Shown in pieces: positions 1 through 10,907 of a stretch of 64,000 bases of DNA. The position numbers and the translations under genes are program-made. The DNA is from Adiantum capillus-veneris (lineage: Eukaryota; Streptophyta; Polypodiopsida; Polypodiales; Pteridaceae). The notes under the pieces were generated by a model. That model was not told where the DNA came from, ran no database searches, and worked only from the letters and a program-made list of their open reading frames with translations. The stretch is taken from positions 30,842,969-30,906,968 of the forward strand of contig CM043942.1 of assembly GCA_014529385.2 (NCBI GenBank), read 5' to 3'. Positions within the stretch are counted from its first letter, which is position 1. Every line of letters starts with the position of its first letter.

Positions 1-36
1 GGGTGACGAGCACATTTCAAACGGTATGATCTACCC

Positions 37-50
37 AAGGAAGGGGGGAG
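37..50 (+). promoter_or_regulatory. internal polypurine tract of GP copy 1
   Basis: This is an uninterrupted run of 14 purines (AAGGAAGGGGGGAG) followed directly by TGTT, the same four bases that open the family's LTR. The equivalent site in copy 3 is 28755-28768. It lies about 1.6 kb upstream of the terminal polypurine tract. A role as a central plus-strand primer is an inference. Confidence 0.45.
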
Positions 51-682
51 TGTTCGTTGACAGTCATCATTCACTTGCTTCCCTCTTAACCTTCCTCCCT
101 GACCTGCCAATCTCCCAATCTTAGGGAATGTATATATATAGCCTTATACTCACAAAAAAAATAAAAATAAAGAGCAAGAGCAATTAGCAAACGAGTATGA
201 ACAATAAAAGTCAAAACATTGACCCAGACCTACACATTCACATCCGGTACACTAAAACAAAAACGTATGTCATCAAACACCTTTGATCCTCAACACTCAA
301 GCGATGGAGGGTAGGTAAGATTAGTACGATAGGAGTGTTTCTGTTTTAGAGTTCAGTGATTACCAAAGTTCTTTTTTCCCACGGATGTGCCTCCTAGAGG
401 TATTCTTGTGTTTCATAGTGTGTACATGAACATGTTGTTGTGGTTAGGATTTGGACCTTCATAGAATCTTTCTCTCATCCACTTTTAAAATCAAGTGCGA
501 CCATCAACACAAACAGGTGTTTCCTGTCCATTAGCATTGTCCCTTATCTTTTTGCATCCATGTTTGCTGCTTTAATTGTGATTGGTAGCATAATATTCAA
601 TGCATTTGCTAAGTATCAAACATTAAATTCAATGTAATTTTTTGTCATAATCACTTGTCTGGGTTTAAAAATCAAGCAGTCC

Positions 683-877
683 GACTAAGCTAGTTTGACC
701 AAGCTAGGTGTTAGAGATCTTCTCTTAATACCATGGGGAATGCCTTCCTAATAATTAATGGTTACTTAGGTTCTTAATCCGATTTAGGCAGCATTGTGTG
801 AAATGTACTAGGGCTTTCTAGTGGGCTTAGTCCCTATTGACCTTTAGCTTAAGTATTATAAAGGGAGTTTACTAGTG
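683..877 (+). other. 195-bp block identical to 29393-29587
   Basis: The non-coding block is base-for-base identical between GP copies 1 and 3, while flanking internal sequence and the LTRs differ by several percent. I see no open reading frame or hairpin that explains it. It ends at a C/T difference at 878. Confidence 0.75.
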
Positions 878-1648
878 CGATGAGCCTGGGGAGGGTAACA
901 GTGTTATATGACCCCCCAAAGTTACAAAATTAAAATGTTGAAAATGAAAAAATAAAATAAAATCAAAGTGCCACAATGTAAATCTTAAGCTGGAAGAGAA
1001 ATCTCAGCTTGATTGGGTACTTCACTCACATGTATCGCCTATGGTACTAGAGCCCTAGAGGTTCCCAGTGTGGGCGCTTTTCCTTGAAAAGCAAAAAACC
1101 CAAGGCATACAAAATAAACACACACATCAGAATTGAATCACTGTGAAAAGACTTTGGGGGGTCAAAGAAAAGGTAATCAGTCAGGCGATGATTTCATGAG
1201 AAATTCCTTTTATCGCAGCTTAACTGCAAGGTCTTCTAGGTATAGCCTCTAGTCAGTCCTCGAACATGAAATACTTGCCTCTCACGATCAAACAACTTAA
1301 TTGACTAGAGAAAATTAAGAAGCTTACCCATGGTATTAATAGTCGATCTTTAGTGCCTTTCGACTGTTAAATTAGCGATCCCGGACTTGTTTAATTTTTT
1401 ATCTTTACTGTTTATGCGTTTGATTATATTGAAATTTAATGTTTATTGCTGACAAATGGTTTAAAATTCTGTTACCAATCAAATTGTCTGCCTACAACTG
1501 TATATGCTTTCTACTTATGAGAATGCAATTACTGTGCCAATGTTGTTTTATTTTGCACTGAAGAAGGCTAAGGACATTCATCTCAAATTCTCTTCCACCT
1601 CGACGAACAAGCTTCAACTCAATAGCTTCCAAAGACGGAATCTACATC

Positions 1649-1659
1649 AGGAAGGGGGG
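1649..1659 (+). promoter_or_regulatory. terminal polypurine tract of GP copy 1
   Basis: AGGAAGGGGGG lies two bases before the LTR start TGTTAACCC. This is the position where plus-strand DNA synthesis is primed in LTR elements. Confidence 0.8.
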
Positions 1660-1661
1660 TA

Positions 1662-1979
1662 TGTTAACCCTCACGGCTCACGGACACCCTATCACCTACG
1701 ACGGACGTTGTATTATTTACTTGGTAGAGTCAGGTACCGGCTTGTGGGTCCAATAGGAAAAGGGTAAGAGTGATCACCGATGAGAGGCGCACTCTAAATG
1801 GAACATTCAAGGGATTAGTTGGCTAAGCATGGGCGCCCAAGTGTGAATGGGATGAGCTCATATAAAAGTCAACAAAACCTTAAATTCACTCATTCTCTCA
1901 TTTGTGCAATTGAAGAGTGCTCTTGGTCCATCTCCATCTTCTTCTTCTTCATCTCCTTGTGTGTGTGTGTGTGTGTGTG

Positions 1980-2060
<81 letters not shown>

Positions 2061-2304
2061 GAGTGTGTGCGATCGAGCATTGCGGCGGCACAACGGCGGC
2101 GAGGCGGTTGAGCGCGGCGTAGCGGTGTCTCCCTCTTCTTCGCGGTGAGGAATCCTCCACGACAGGAAGCGTAGAGCGGTGAGTGACACACCAACGCCAT
2201 GTTTGAGCTTACTAGTTTAGGCTTGTTGTGTTCTTGGAGCCATTTGTGGCTCGCACACAGTGTATCAGCATGTTCCTTGCATTGACATGTGCGACATACA
2301 CGCA
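1662..2304 (+). repeat. 3' LTR of GP copy 1
   Basis: The LTR begins TGTTAACCCTCACGG and matches the LTRs at 21979-22588 and 30392-30991. A TATA box lies at 1861-1867, and a (GT)n run (1959-1980) followed by a (GA)n run (1983-2057) lies just downstream of it. The other copies end ACACGCACA. This one stops at ACACGCA, so the last two bases are lost or the end was processed differently. The GA tract is longer here than in copy 3 and accounts for most of the extra length. Confidence 0.85.
1959..2057 (+). repeat. (GT)n(GA)n microsatellite in LTR
   Basis: About 11 GT units are followed by about 37 GA units. The tract lies roughly 95 bases downstream of the LTR TATA box, so it is probably in the transcribed leader. 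The low-complexity Arg-Glu and Ser-Leu reading frames across it are artefacts. Confidence 0.95.
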
Positions 2305-2354
2305 TAGGGTATCACTGGCCCTTGAATGGTTTGTCCCCACATTTGGACCAAGAT

Positions 2355-3526
2355 TTAACTCAGATTTGTCGTCCTCAGAGTCGATTTCAATTGATGATTC
2401 TGACTTTGAATCGTGTGGGCTATAGTCTTGTGAGTGCTACTGGTTCCAATGTTAGTCAAGCCTCCATCTTGTAGGTCATCAGAAGCTATATGCATTGCTC
2501 CTATCATATTTAAAGGTACAAGTGGTGGCATTTCATCCCCTTTAGGTGTTACCCAGGCCGTCCCCCTATTTCCCCAAGTGCCTATGGTTGCTGCTAGGTG
2601 GACCAAATCCACATTGTCAGACTCAGTCATCCCAGGTAGAGCATCCATACAAGGAAAATCCCCAACATCAGTGTCCATTTTACACGTGTAGCAATACTGC
2701 AATGGGGCCGAGTGAACTGTGGTGTTAGATCTATGATCAATTATAAATCTGGTTCCTAGAGGATGTGCCCGACCAGTTACAAGATCAACTCGAATGACAA
2801 CATCTTGGAACTGCAAGTAGACATGGTTTTTAGACCAGTTGTGCACCATTTTTGCTTCCCTCATGAAAGGACCTCCTAAGATCATTTTAGATGACATAGT
2901 TTGCTTAGAAAAATCCATGACAATGAAGGTATTCCTTATTTTGTGTCCAAAGACCTTGATCTTGAGCTCTTCTAGCATCCCAATAGGTTTAACAATAGTC
3001 CCATTGGCCATATTTACCACTATGTTTGTGGTCTTCCCATGAATTCCTAGCAATTTTTGGTTACAATGCTAGCTCCAGGGCCACCATCAAGGATTTCCTT
3101 CACATTTAATCCCTTGGTAGTGATTGGTATGGTCGCATTGGATTCATCGCCTTCAAAGTATTGTCCCAACTTGTTAGCATGTATTTCAAGTACAATGTTC
3201 TCATTTAGGTTGGATCATGGATCTAAGTGTTTCTCCTCTCTTGGCATTTCCCTAGCTACATCCATTTGTGCAAATTGTGGTAGCCCGACTTTCAGTTCTC
3301 CATTGAGGAAAGCTCGAAGAGCTAAGAATAGCTTGGGGTCTCCATATAGTTTGGAAATGATGGTGTTTCTAACTTGTGAAGCCATGAAATCCATCAATTT
3401 GGCAATATTTAACGACACTTTTTGGGCTTCAGCCTTGACATGGGGAAGATGGAATCTCCATTTCTTTGATAGGGTGAGGTAGTCCCTCTGTAAACATTCT
3501 CTCCAACAAGAAGGGAGTACACCCAC
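2355..3526 (-). pseudogene. GP copy 2 linker and aspartic protease (broken)
   Basis: The minus-strand reading holds the conserved linker (LNIAKLMDFMASQV, LRAFLNGELKVGLPQFAQ) and a retroviral-type aspartic protease. The active-site motif LDGGPGASIVTKN lies near 3060-3100, and the flap/C-terminal motif is MILGGPFMREAKMV. Proteases of this family cut the element polyprotein. A TAG stop falls two codons after the active-site segment, next to the position where copy 3 has a TGA. The last part (about 2355-2480) no longer matches copy 3, so the C-terminus is divergent. Non-functional. Confidence 0.75.
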
Positions 3527-3689
3527 TTTCCAACGACTTAAAGGCCACTTTCTTCTTGGATGACACTTGGTATGGCTAGTGGTCTATGGACTTTGTGAGG
3601 TTGCTTTTGTGTAGGAAAGACGGTGTTTGTAATCTGGATCTGCATAGGTGCTAGCTCTAGATCCCTTTGGGTCTCTTCTACCAAACTCC

Positions 3690-6121
3690 TTAATTACTGT
3701 GGACTCGCTCGATCTCCTCCATAGGGTTTGGGTATGTTTCTATCTTCTTCTTGGGTCTTGGCCATTGTGACTCATGACAATCTTTCTTGTTTGTTTCTTT
3801 CCTAGTGGTCATTTTAGTCTCCATGGTCTCACCTGAATCAGAATCCTCTTTAGCGTCGTTCATATATACGGGGTTGTCACCAGTCCCTATGTTGATCTTT
3901 GAACTGGGGTCTGACTTTGTTGTTTTTTGCGATCTCTTCCTTTGTGTTTTCTTCTTCTTTTGAGATTGGGCAATTGATGATGTGTCTCTTTCTTCAAGAA
4001 TATAATTTTGGTTTTGGAGCATTGATCGTGTGAGTACATTTACTAGTACTACATGCGTACTTTGTGTTGGCTCCTCAGTAACCTCAATTAAATTCCACCC
4101 CGTTATCTTTGGTACATTCATATTATTAGGACATTGGGCAATCAAATTATCTATGCCACATCGATTACACATGAGTATCAACATTGTAGACGTGCTCACT
4201 TGATTGGTTTGCATTAGTGTGGCATTCTTTTGTAGCCTAATAGGACACTTGGCTACACGATGTGGACCTCCACACTCATAGCATTGAACAGGTGGTCTCT
4301 TGGTAGTGTAATTAATATTTTGGCCTCTTGCCACAAGAGCAACTACTTGATAGACATGTTTGACTTGTCCCGAATAGTCCTCCATGTAATATTGTGGACT
4401 TTCTTCAAGTGCATCAATTCCATAGGCCATATTAGGGTTTATATCTTCCTCACAGCCTTCCAAACAAGAAATAGATGACTAACAACCCACTTGATTCACA
4501 AAAGTGATTCTTGGATGTGGTGGTTATGGTCCTAGCACCGAAGGTGGTAAGGGTGTCGTTTGAACAACATTTTGAGCCCTAGGGACCATGTGTTGAGATG
4601 TTTGTTCAAGAGGTGGGGCCGGCATCAATGCAGACACTCGAGCTGTATCCGTTTATGTTAAGGTTGGTCTATTGGCCATCACACATTTAAATACTATGCA
4701 ATCCTTAGCTTGATGACCATACCTCCCACAGACATTGCAATTCCCATTAAATTTTACTCTAAAAGTAGGGCATTCAAAGGTACTATGCGGGCCATAGCAA
4801 GCTGAGCACCCTTCTTGGATATATATGATTATTTTGCGGAGCACAATTGTCTCTAAGATTTTCTTGAATGGCCTTGGTGAGATCTGCTAAAGTCATCTCA
4901 GATATCTTTGGCTCTTTAGCAATAGGCTTTATGGTCATTGGCCCCGATGCTAGCGAGCTAGAAGATTTAGGCTCAACAAATACTCTTTCTCCTTGAATCA
5001 TTAAATTGTCCTCCACTTGGACCGCATTGGTGGTGACTGCTTCCCAAGTGGTGATACCTCTAATGACTAGGCCATTGTAGATATCTTCATGCCGTAGTCC
5101 CCTAATGAATCTATCAAGTAATTGGTTATTATTGAAGCGCTCATTTCGATTACAACGAGAATTCAAATGCTTCAAGCGACTAATAAATTCTCTGACAGAT
5201 TCTCCTTCCTCTCGTTGGGATTTCTGGAGCTAAGATGCTACACCCCAAAGCACTCCCTCTCGTATGTACTCTTTCAAGAACAGTTTCCTAAGAGCTTTTC
5301 CACCGTTAGGGTTCTATACCAATCCCCAACCTTCCCACTTAGGTTAGGCTTAAAGCATTACTCTTATGCAGGTCATTGTGTTCTCCTAGGGAATCACATA
5401 TTTGTTCAAATACTTCGATATGCTTTCTCACATCCCCATCTCTACTAATTTTTTGTGTGAGCTTGGCTATTTGTATTGCCTTACTTCTAGGCTCTCTATC
5501 ACGCGTGTTATGCATATTTTCAGCAATGGATCGACCAATAGATTGAGCAAATGTTGCTAAGTCACCTAAGTGAACAGGTATAGTGGGGACAGGTGCTCTC
5601 AGGACTGCATGTGGAATGGGGGTTGGCATTGGGCTTGGCGTATATCCCGCCCTTGGGTTCCAAGTTCATATGTATGGCCATAGGAATAACAGATGTAGTA
5701 TGTGACATGCTAATGCTAGCCAATATGGTCCCATTGAAATAAGAGCTTGGGTAATGTGCTTGTGGAGCATAAGTCAATGGGAGGCGTAGGAGCTATATAA
5801 GTACGAGGACCTATAGGTGCATATGATCGATACACACTTGTAGGTACTGCTACAGGCATTGAGCTACCATGTAGCAGTGCTTTACTAACAAATGAGGTCC
5901 ATGGCATGTTTTTTGGCATGCCCATCCTTGGGGTAGCCATGATAGCTGTGGTGTCATCAAGAGAAAGATGAGATAAACTTGAAGGTAAAGCTATCACTTG
6001 TGGGCTCAGATTGTACTGAGACCCCTAGAGAAACAACATATGGAGGATCCATCGGGCTTACCAAGGGAGTCTCCATTTGCGATAAAGTTGGCTGCTTATC
6101 CTTCCCTGTATCCAAGAATCT
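3690..6121 (-). pseudogene. GP copy 2 gag, central and C-terminal parts (broken)
   Basis: Homologous to the copy 3 gag at 24340-26880. In minus-strand order it holds a Ser/Pro/Met-rich spacer (about 6120-5640), the retrotransposon gag core (about 5460-5100; motif RKHIEVFEQICDSLGE), a first pair of zinc knuckles (about 4800-4670; CSACYGPHSTFEC and CNVCGRYGHQAKDC) and a second pair (about 4290-4130; CYECGGPHRVAKC and CNRCGIDNLIAQC). In the fourth knuckle the metal-binding His is Asn. Several frameshifts separate the reading frames. Gag would package element RNA in cytoplasmic particles; this copy cannot. Confidence 0.75.
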
Positions 6122-6858
6122 TGTAACATTTAATGGCCTAAAAAAATTGTGTGTAGCGGAAATTAGTATGAACATAGTGGGCATTTCATTAGAATAGATT
6201 CCTAATGAGAATTACAAGAGTGCTTGGGTGGAGAGAGCAACAAAAATCATAACATCTAGTTAGATAGCATGAACAATACTTTCAAAAGAGAGAGAAATTA
6301 AGCTATTGACAATAGTTGAGGACCGGATTTGCATGGAGCCGGTCCCCCCTCCAAAAGGCTTTGTATTATGGTTTCTCCCATCAAGAGAGACATTGTACAA
6401 TACAATTCTTTGTGTTCCTTCAAGACTAGCTAGTGCAATGAAGATGAAAGCTTCATGCACTAAGCAAAATACTGAGCAAACACAACATCAATTATCCCCG
6501 GTCTCAGACCCAAGACCTCATACACCTTCGAAGATGGTGAGAGCTAGTAGGGTATGAGAGTAGATTGAGAGGAAGAAGGAGTATCTTACGAGAAAGATGT
6601 ACATCTCCTCACATAATCACTCATATTAGCATAGCTTAGCTTAGTAATTATCATGGTAGAGGAGATGAGCATGCATTGAAGCTTGTCTCTTGGTTGGATT
6701 TGCATCCACATGCCAAGAGTGTGTCGATGTAGGCTTCTATCTCACAAGCTTGGAGTAGGTGATGAGCTCTCCATTAAAGCTTGGGAAGAGATAGTCTTCT
6801 CTTTCTTCACACATGAGATTGTGTGAGTGTGTGTGTGATAATGCCTTGCAAAAATCAG

Positions 6859-6911
<53 letters not shown>

Positions 6912-7768
6912 GCGAGCCCTCTTGCTATTTGCTCTTGCAGGCTCCCCATTGGACAGTGCCAAGCTTAGCCAATAGGAAAATAGGGGTAAATTGAAGAGCC
7001 TTCTGACATGTGTCCCTCTTTCCCTTTTTGAGAGAGCTTTATCAATTAAACTTAATTGATTTAAATGAATTAAATCCCCATTGGACCTTTCCCTATTCTG
7101 GCCAATAGGAATTAAGTAGCCCATTGGGCTGTTCAATTCCTATTGGACCCCTTCACGGGCTGTCCAATAATCATCTAGGAGACTTAATTTTCATTGGTTC
7201 TTTTTATTAAGTGTTTTAAAATTAAATATTTTAAATTTACTCTAGCCTGATGCTCATTGGTCCACTTCAAGGGTCATCCAATAGGAATTGAGCACACTTT
7301 GGGAGCAACTAGCTTAGGCATTTGACATGTGTCCTTTATGCCCTTTGTGTTCAAATGGGAGCTTGTGTGTGTGTGTAAGTTTTTTAGTCTTTCTCTCTCA
7401 TCCCCCTACCTTTAGGGCTCGCCCCCTCATGTGTAGGGATGTGTGTTGACTTTGGAGAGTACACAAACCACCCAATTTATCCTAAGCTTTAACCCTTTGG
7501 ACACAAACTTTGAATTTTGGAACCTTAGCATTTTGGAAGTCTTAATGAGCTGAACCTTAGGGTCTTTTTAGCCCATTGTTGCACATGGCTCTTCGGCAGA
7601 TGCCCCCCCCTTTGGATCCCTATTTTCCCTCCTTTGGATCCCTACTGTGGTCAGTCTGCTAGCTTAACCAATATTATAGCTTTTTCTCCCCTGGCACTTC
7701 CCCACATTAAATGATCAGTTTAAAATGAGAAAATCATTTAGGAGAATTAGATATTGATTATTATGACA
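6122..7768 (-). repeat. 3' LTR of element B (left)
   Basis: 1647 bases, plus-strand ends TGTAACATTT and ATTATGACA (TG...CA on either strand). It nearly matches 12833-14459. It contains a (CT)n tract at about 6860-6908 (GA on the element strand) and ten CCAAT/ATTGG motifs at 6948-7282. Confidence 0.95.
6948..7282 (-). promoter_or_regulatory. Cluster of ten CCAAT/ATTGG motifs in B LTR (left copy)
   Basis: Ten CCAAT pentamers, counting both orientations, fall within 335 bases, many in the extended form CCAATAGG or ATTGGACC. On the element strand they lie upstream of the (GA)n tract, i.e. probably in U3. CCAAT is the core site of the NF-Y factor, so a promoter role is plausible but inferred. The second copy is at 13639-13973. 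Confidence 0.6.
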
Positions 7769-8115
7769 TTACCTCTCTCGTGAAATCATAATCGCCCTCG
7801 ACTATGGTGTAGAGAAGATAAAGCATATTCATGAGTCCTTTTCTTAGCGGGTAGAGGATCCCTATGTTACCCTATACAATGGATGACTAGTCCATTTGGC
7901 GCTTGAGAGCCTGAGGCTGCCGCAAGCATGTCTGGACATTAGTCCTATCAGTCTTCCATAGTAGAGTGACAAGCTCTACTTGGTGTTTAGGAGACGTCGT
8001 CTCCGCAAACTTGATCTAAGCATGCATACTACTTCATTTTTGTGCACAATAAAGAAAAAGAGAGTCTTATAAGACAAAAGAAAATTTGTTCATTTTTAAC
8101 GTTTTGTACATTTGC
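7769..8115 (-). other. Element B 3' untranslated segment
   Basis: Non-coding sequence between the end of the chromodomain frame and the 3' LTR. On the element strand the bases touching the LTR read ACGAGAGAGGTAA, a purine-rich stretch that is the best candidate for the polypurine tract but weaker than usual. Confidence 0.6.
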
Positions 8116-8433
8116 TTACTCTTGGGAAGCATTGTAAGCATTGACAAGGTTTAGGTTATCCTTTAATTGTATGCCTTGCATCCATCTAGCATCTTCAAAA
8201 GGATAATTTTTAAACTTAATAAGATATCGTCGGATAGTCTTACCGCCTCTTAATACCTTGTCTTCATGTTGGAGAATGGACTCGGGCTGCAGCACCTCCT
8301 CTTGGTCCTCGATCTCCGGTGGGTCTTCAATAGTTGGTTCTTGAGGTGGCTCTCCTTTGTAAGGCTTTAATAGGCTCACATGGAAAGAATTGTGTATGAG
8401 AAAATGATTGGGCAACTTGAGTTGATAGGCCAT
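8116..8433 (-). pseudogene. Element B integrase C-terminus and chromodomain
   Basis: The minus-strand frame starts with the end of integrase (LPNHFLIHNSFHVSLLKPY) and continues through an acidic linker to a chromodomain (about residues 55-100; RRYLIKFKNYPFEDARWM). Chromodomains fused to integrase guide insertion toward particular chromatin in this lineage. The frame is shifted relative to the integrase core at 8376-9137, so a frameshift separates them and the domain would not be joined to integrase in this copy. Confidence 0.85.
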
Positions 8434-9137
8434 CTCATTGATTGGCCTAAGAATTTGGAAGGGACCATAGTACCTTTCTTAGCATAGTACTTTTGGTGTC
8501 CCGTAGGATTCTTGCCCGTCGTGTGCCTTAATCGAGCCTTGGGAAACTTTAATAAGACCCAATCATTTGATTCTTGTAGGTCTCGGCTATACTCATCTGC
8601 AGCGAAGATCTTCCCATGTACCTTAAGTAGCAAGGGACTTTTTGATCTTCCGTCAATTACCTCGAAAGGTGCTTTTCCCGTGGAAGTATGTACAGTGTTA
8701 TTGTAAGCATACTCCGCTAAGGGTAAGTACTTCTCCCATTGGGATCTTTGATCTACTTCCGTTACATAGGCTTTTGGTAGATCGAGAATTGTTAGGTTAG
8801 CTATTTCACTTTGGCCATCCGTTTGTGGATGATAGGCCGAAGAGAAGTTTAGCCTTGTTCCTAAATTCTCAAAGAGACCCTTCCAAAAATTACTGGTCAT
8901 TCTAGGATCTCTATCCGACACTATGGACATTGGCAAGCCATGGTACTTGAAAATTTGTGAAATGAAGAGGGTTGCCATTTGATGGGCTTTGATAGTCTTT
9001 TTGACAGGTATAAAATGAGCTTGTTTACTGAACCTGTCTACTATCGTCCATATTCCCGTATTCCCATGGATGGACTTAGGCAATCCAAAGATAAAATCCA
9101 TGGATATGCTCTCCCATGGTGAATTAGGGATTGGCAA
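8376..9137 (-). pseudogene. Element B integrase core
   Basis: Contains the DDE integrase core: first Asp in SMDFIFGLPKS, second in IVSDRDPRMTSNFW, and Glu in YHPQTDGQSEIANL. It is in the same frame as the upstream polyprotein at 9141-10907 and is cut from it by one in-frame TAA stop at 9141-9143. The downstream end drifts out of frame before the chromodomain. All three catalytic residues are present. Confidence 0.85.
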
Positions 9138-9140
9138 GGG

Positions 9141-10907
9141 TTAAAGCAATCCAAGTTGCTTCTCTCTATCAAATTTGGTCTTTTGGCATACCACACATTT
9201 AGAAACATACTCTTGTATGTTCACTTTCATGGTAGGCCAATAGAAATATGTTTCAATTCCCTTTAAGGTAGACTGAATCCCTCTATGCCCAGCATAAGGT
9301 GGAGCATGAGATTCATACATTACTTTCTCACGTAGTGAGTTAGTAACACATAGTCTATTGCCATAGAGAAGATAACCATCTTGTAAAGTAAATGGTTCTT
9401 CTTTTTTCCCTAATGCAAGGGCTAAAATCACATCTCTAAAATCGGGATCAATAGCATACTCATCTATCATTGAAGATAGATCATTGTGAGTTACCATGGA
9501 AACCGCATTCACTCTCGGCCGTCTTGAGAGTGCATCAGCTACTTGATTATGCTTGCTAGCAATGTGAGCAATATGAAAATGAAATTGCGAAAGAAAATTT
9601 GCCCACCTCATTTGTTTGTCGGAAAGCTTGGTCTGCGTCATGAAGTACTTAAGACTTTGGTGATACATTCGCAGAATGAAAGGAGTCCCCAATAAATAGT
9701 GCTTCCATGAGTCTAAGGCATGTAGAACTGCAAGGAGTTCCTTTTCATATATGCCTAGAGCTTGCTCAACAGGGTCGAGCCTTCGACTCTCATAGCCTAT
9801 GGCGTGCCCTTCTTGGAGCAAAACAGCTCCAAGGCAATCACCACAAGCATCACATTGGACCTCAAATGGTTTTGAGAGATCCGGTAGTGTAAGCACAGGT
9901 TGAGAGATAAGCTTTTCTTTAAGCTTTTCAAAAGCATTGTTCTCCTTAGCAGACCATGTATACCTAACGCTTTTCTTTGTTAGGTCATGTAATGGTCCCG
10001 CAATTTGTGAGAACTTTTCTATGAAGCGTCTATAGTATGCACACATACCTATAAAGCTTCTTAGTTCATGAAGATTCCTTGGTTTAGGCCATCCTTTTAT
10101 TACCTCTAACTTGGATGGATCCATTTGGATGCCATCTTGAGAGATAATGTGACCTAAATACTGAATCTCTTGCAAGAAAAATTCACTTTTCTTTCGATTA
10201 ACATAAAGTTTATTCTCTCTTAAAACTTGAAATATTATCTGGAGGTGTTGCTTGTGTTCGTCTAATGAATTAGCGTAGATGATAATATCATCAACAAACA
10301 CTCCAGTGAAGGTTCGATGAGGCCTGAACAACTTCTCCATCAAGCGGTTGAATGTGGCTGGTGCATTGGTCAAGCCAAAAGGCATGACAATGTATTCATA
10401 AAGACCAAATGTGGTGCGAAATGTGGTCTTTATTGACTTGTTGAAAGCTGGTGTATGTACAATGGGAATAGTGTTACCCATTTCCTTAGCATCTATATAC
10501 ATGTCTTTTTCCTTGAACTTAAAAGAGATTCTTCTTTCAGGAAATTTAACATTGGCAGCCAGGCGGTCAAACCATGGTGCCCCTAGGATTACATCCTCAT
10601 GCTTGAGAGGAGAGATAAAGAAGTCCTCTTTGTCCACATAGCTTTGAACATGAAGCCTCAATTTCCTGATTAAGGGAGTGACTGAAGCTTCTGTCTCCTT
10701 GAAAGCACTGTCTGCGGGTAGGACATCTCCCATCTCGTAGGCTTGTATGCCTAGCTTGGTGGCCAACTCTATAGATATAAAATTGTGAGTAGAACTAGGG
10801 TCAAAGCGAATAAAAGCATCATGTTCTCTTACCTTTCCCCAAGCATGGCATAGAGGAGATCCTTTGTGGTGAGTTTGGTGAGTCTCCTCCTCTTGGATTT
10901 CAACCAA
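9141..10907 (-). pseudogene. Element B protease, truncated reverse transcriptase, RNase H and integrase zinc domain
   Basis: 588 codons open on the minus strand. Order: protease (active-site region FDPSSTHNFIS; ILGAPWFDR), then directly the second half of reverse transcriptase (TTFRTTFGLYEYIVMPFGL, catalytic FVDDIIIYA), RNase H (FEVQCDACGDCLGAVLLQ) and the HHCC zinc domain of integrase (YAGHRGIQSTLK, CVVCQKTK). The reverse-transcriptase fingers and first catalytic Asp motif, normally between protease and the TAFRT-like segment, are absent. The junction is near 10425-10450 and remains in frame. In RNase H the usual Asp before HQSL is Tyr. The frame ends in a premature stop just after the zinc domain. 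Confidence 0.85.

Larger units (their letters stand above)
1..2304 (+). mobile_element. GP-family LTR retrotransposon copy 1, 3' part
   Basis: This stretch aligns almost end to end with 28719-30991 of the complete GP copy 3, so it is the 3' end of another copy whose 5' part lies outside the window. It holds a non-coding internal tail (1-1661), a terminal polypurine tract and a 3' LTR from 1662. The internal tail shows no open reading frame resembling reverse transcriptase or integrase, as in copy 3. The 3' LTR stops at 2304 against minus-strand gag-protease sequence of the same family (copy 2), so copy 1 most simply inserted into copy 2. The 5' junction and the target duplication are off-window and cannot be checked. 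Confidence 0.85.
2305..6121 (-). mobile_element. GP-family element copy 2, segment left of B
   Basis: Read on the minus strand, this is colinear with plus-strand 24340-28080 of GP copy 3: gag middle, zinc knuckles, linker and protease. Copy 1 interrupts it at 2305 and element B at 6122. Its continuation on the far side of B is 14460-15385. The 5-base duplication aatct at 6117-6121 and 14460-14464 marks the B insertion. No reverse transcriptase is present up to the junction at 2305. Confidence 0.85.

Noticed and set aside
1819-2305. Overlapping open frames rich in Arg-Glu or Ser-Leu-His-Thr on both strands (also at 22136-22617 and 30549-30990)
   Set aside because: They are translations of the (GT)n(GA)n microsatellite in the LTR, with no conserved start or domain.
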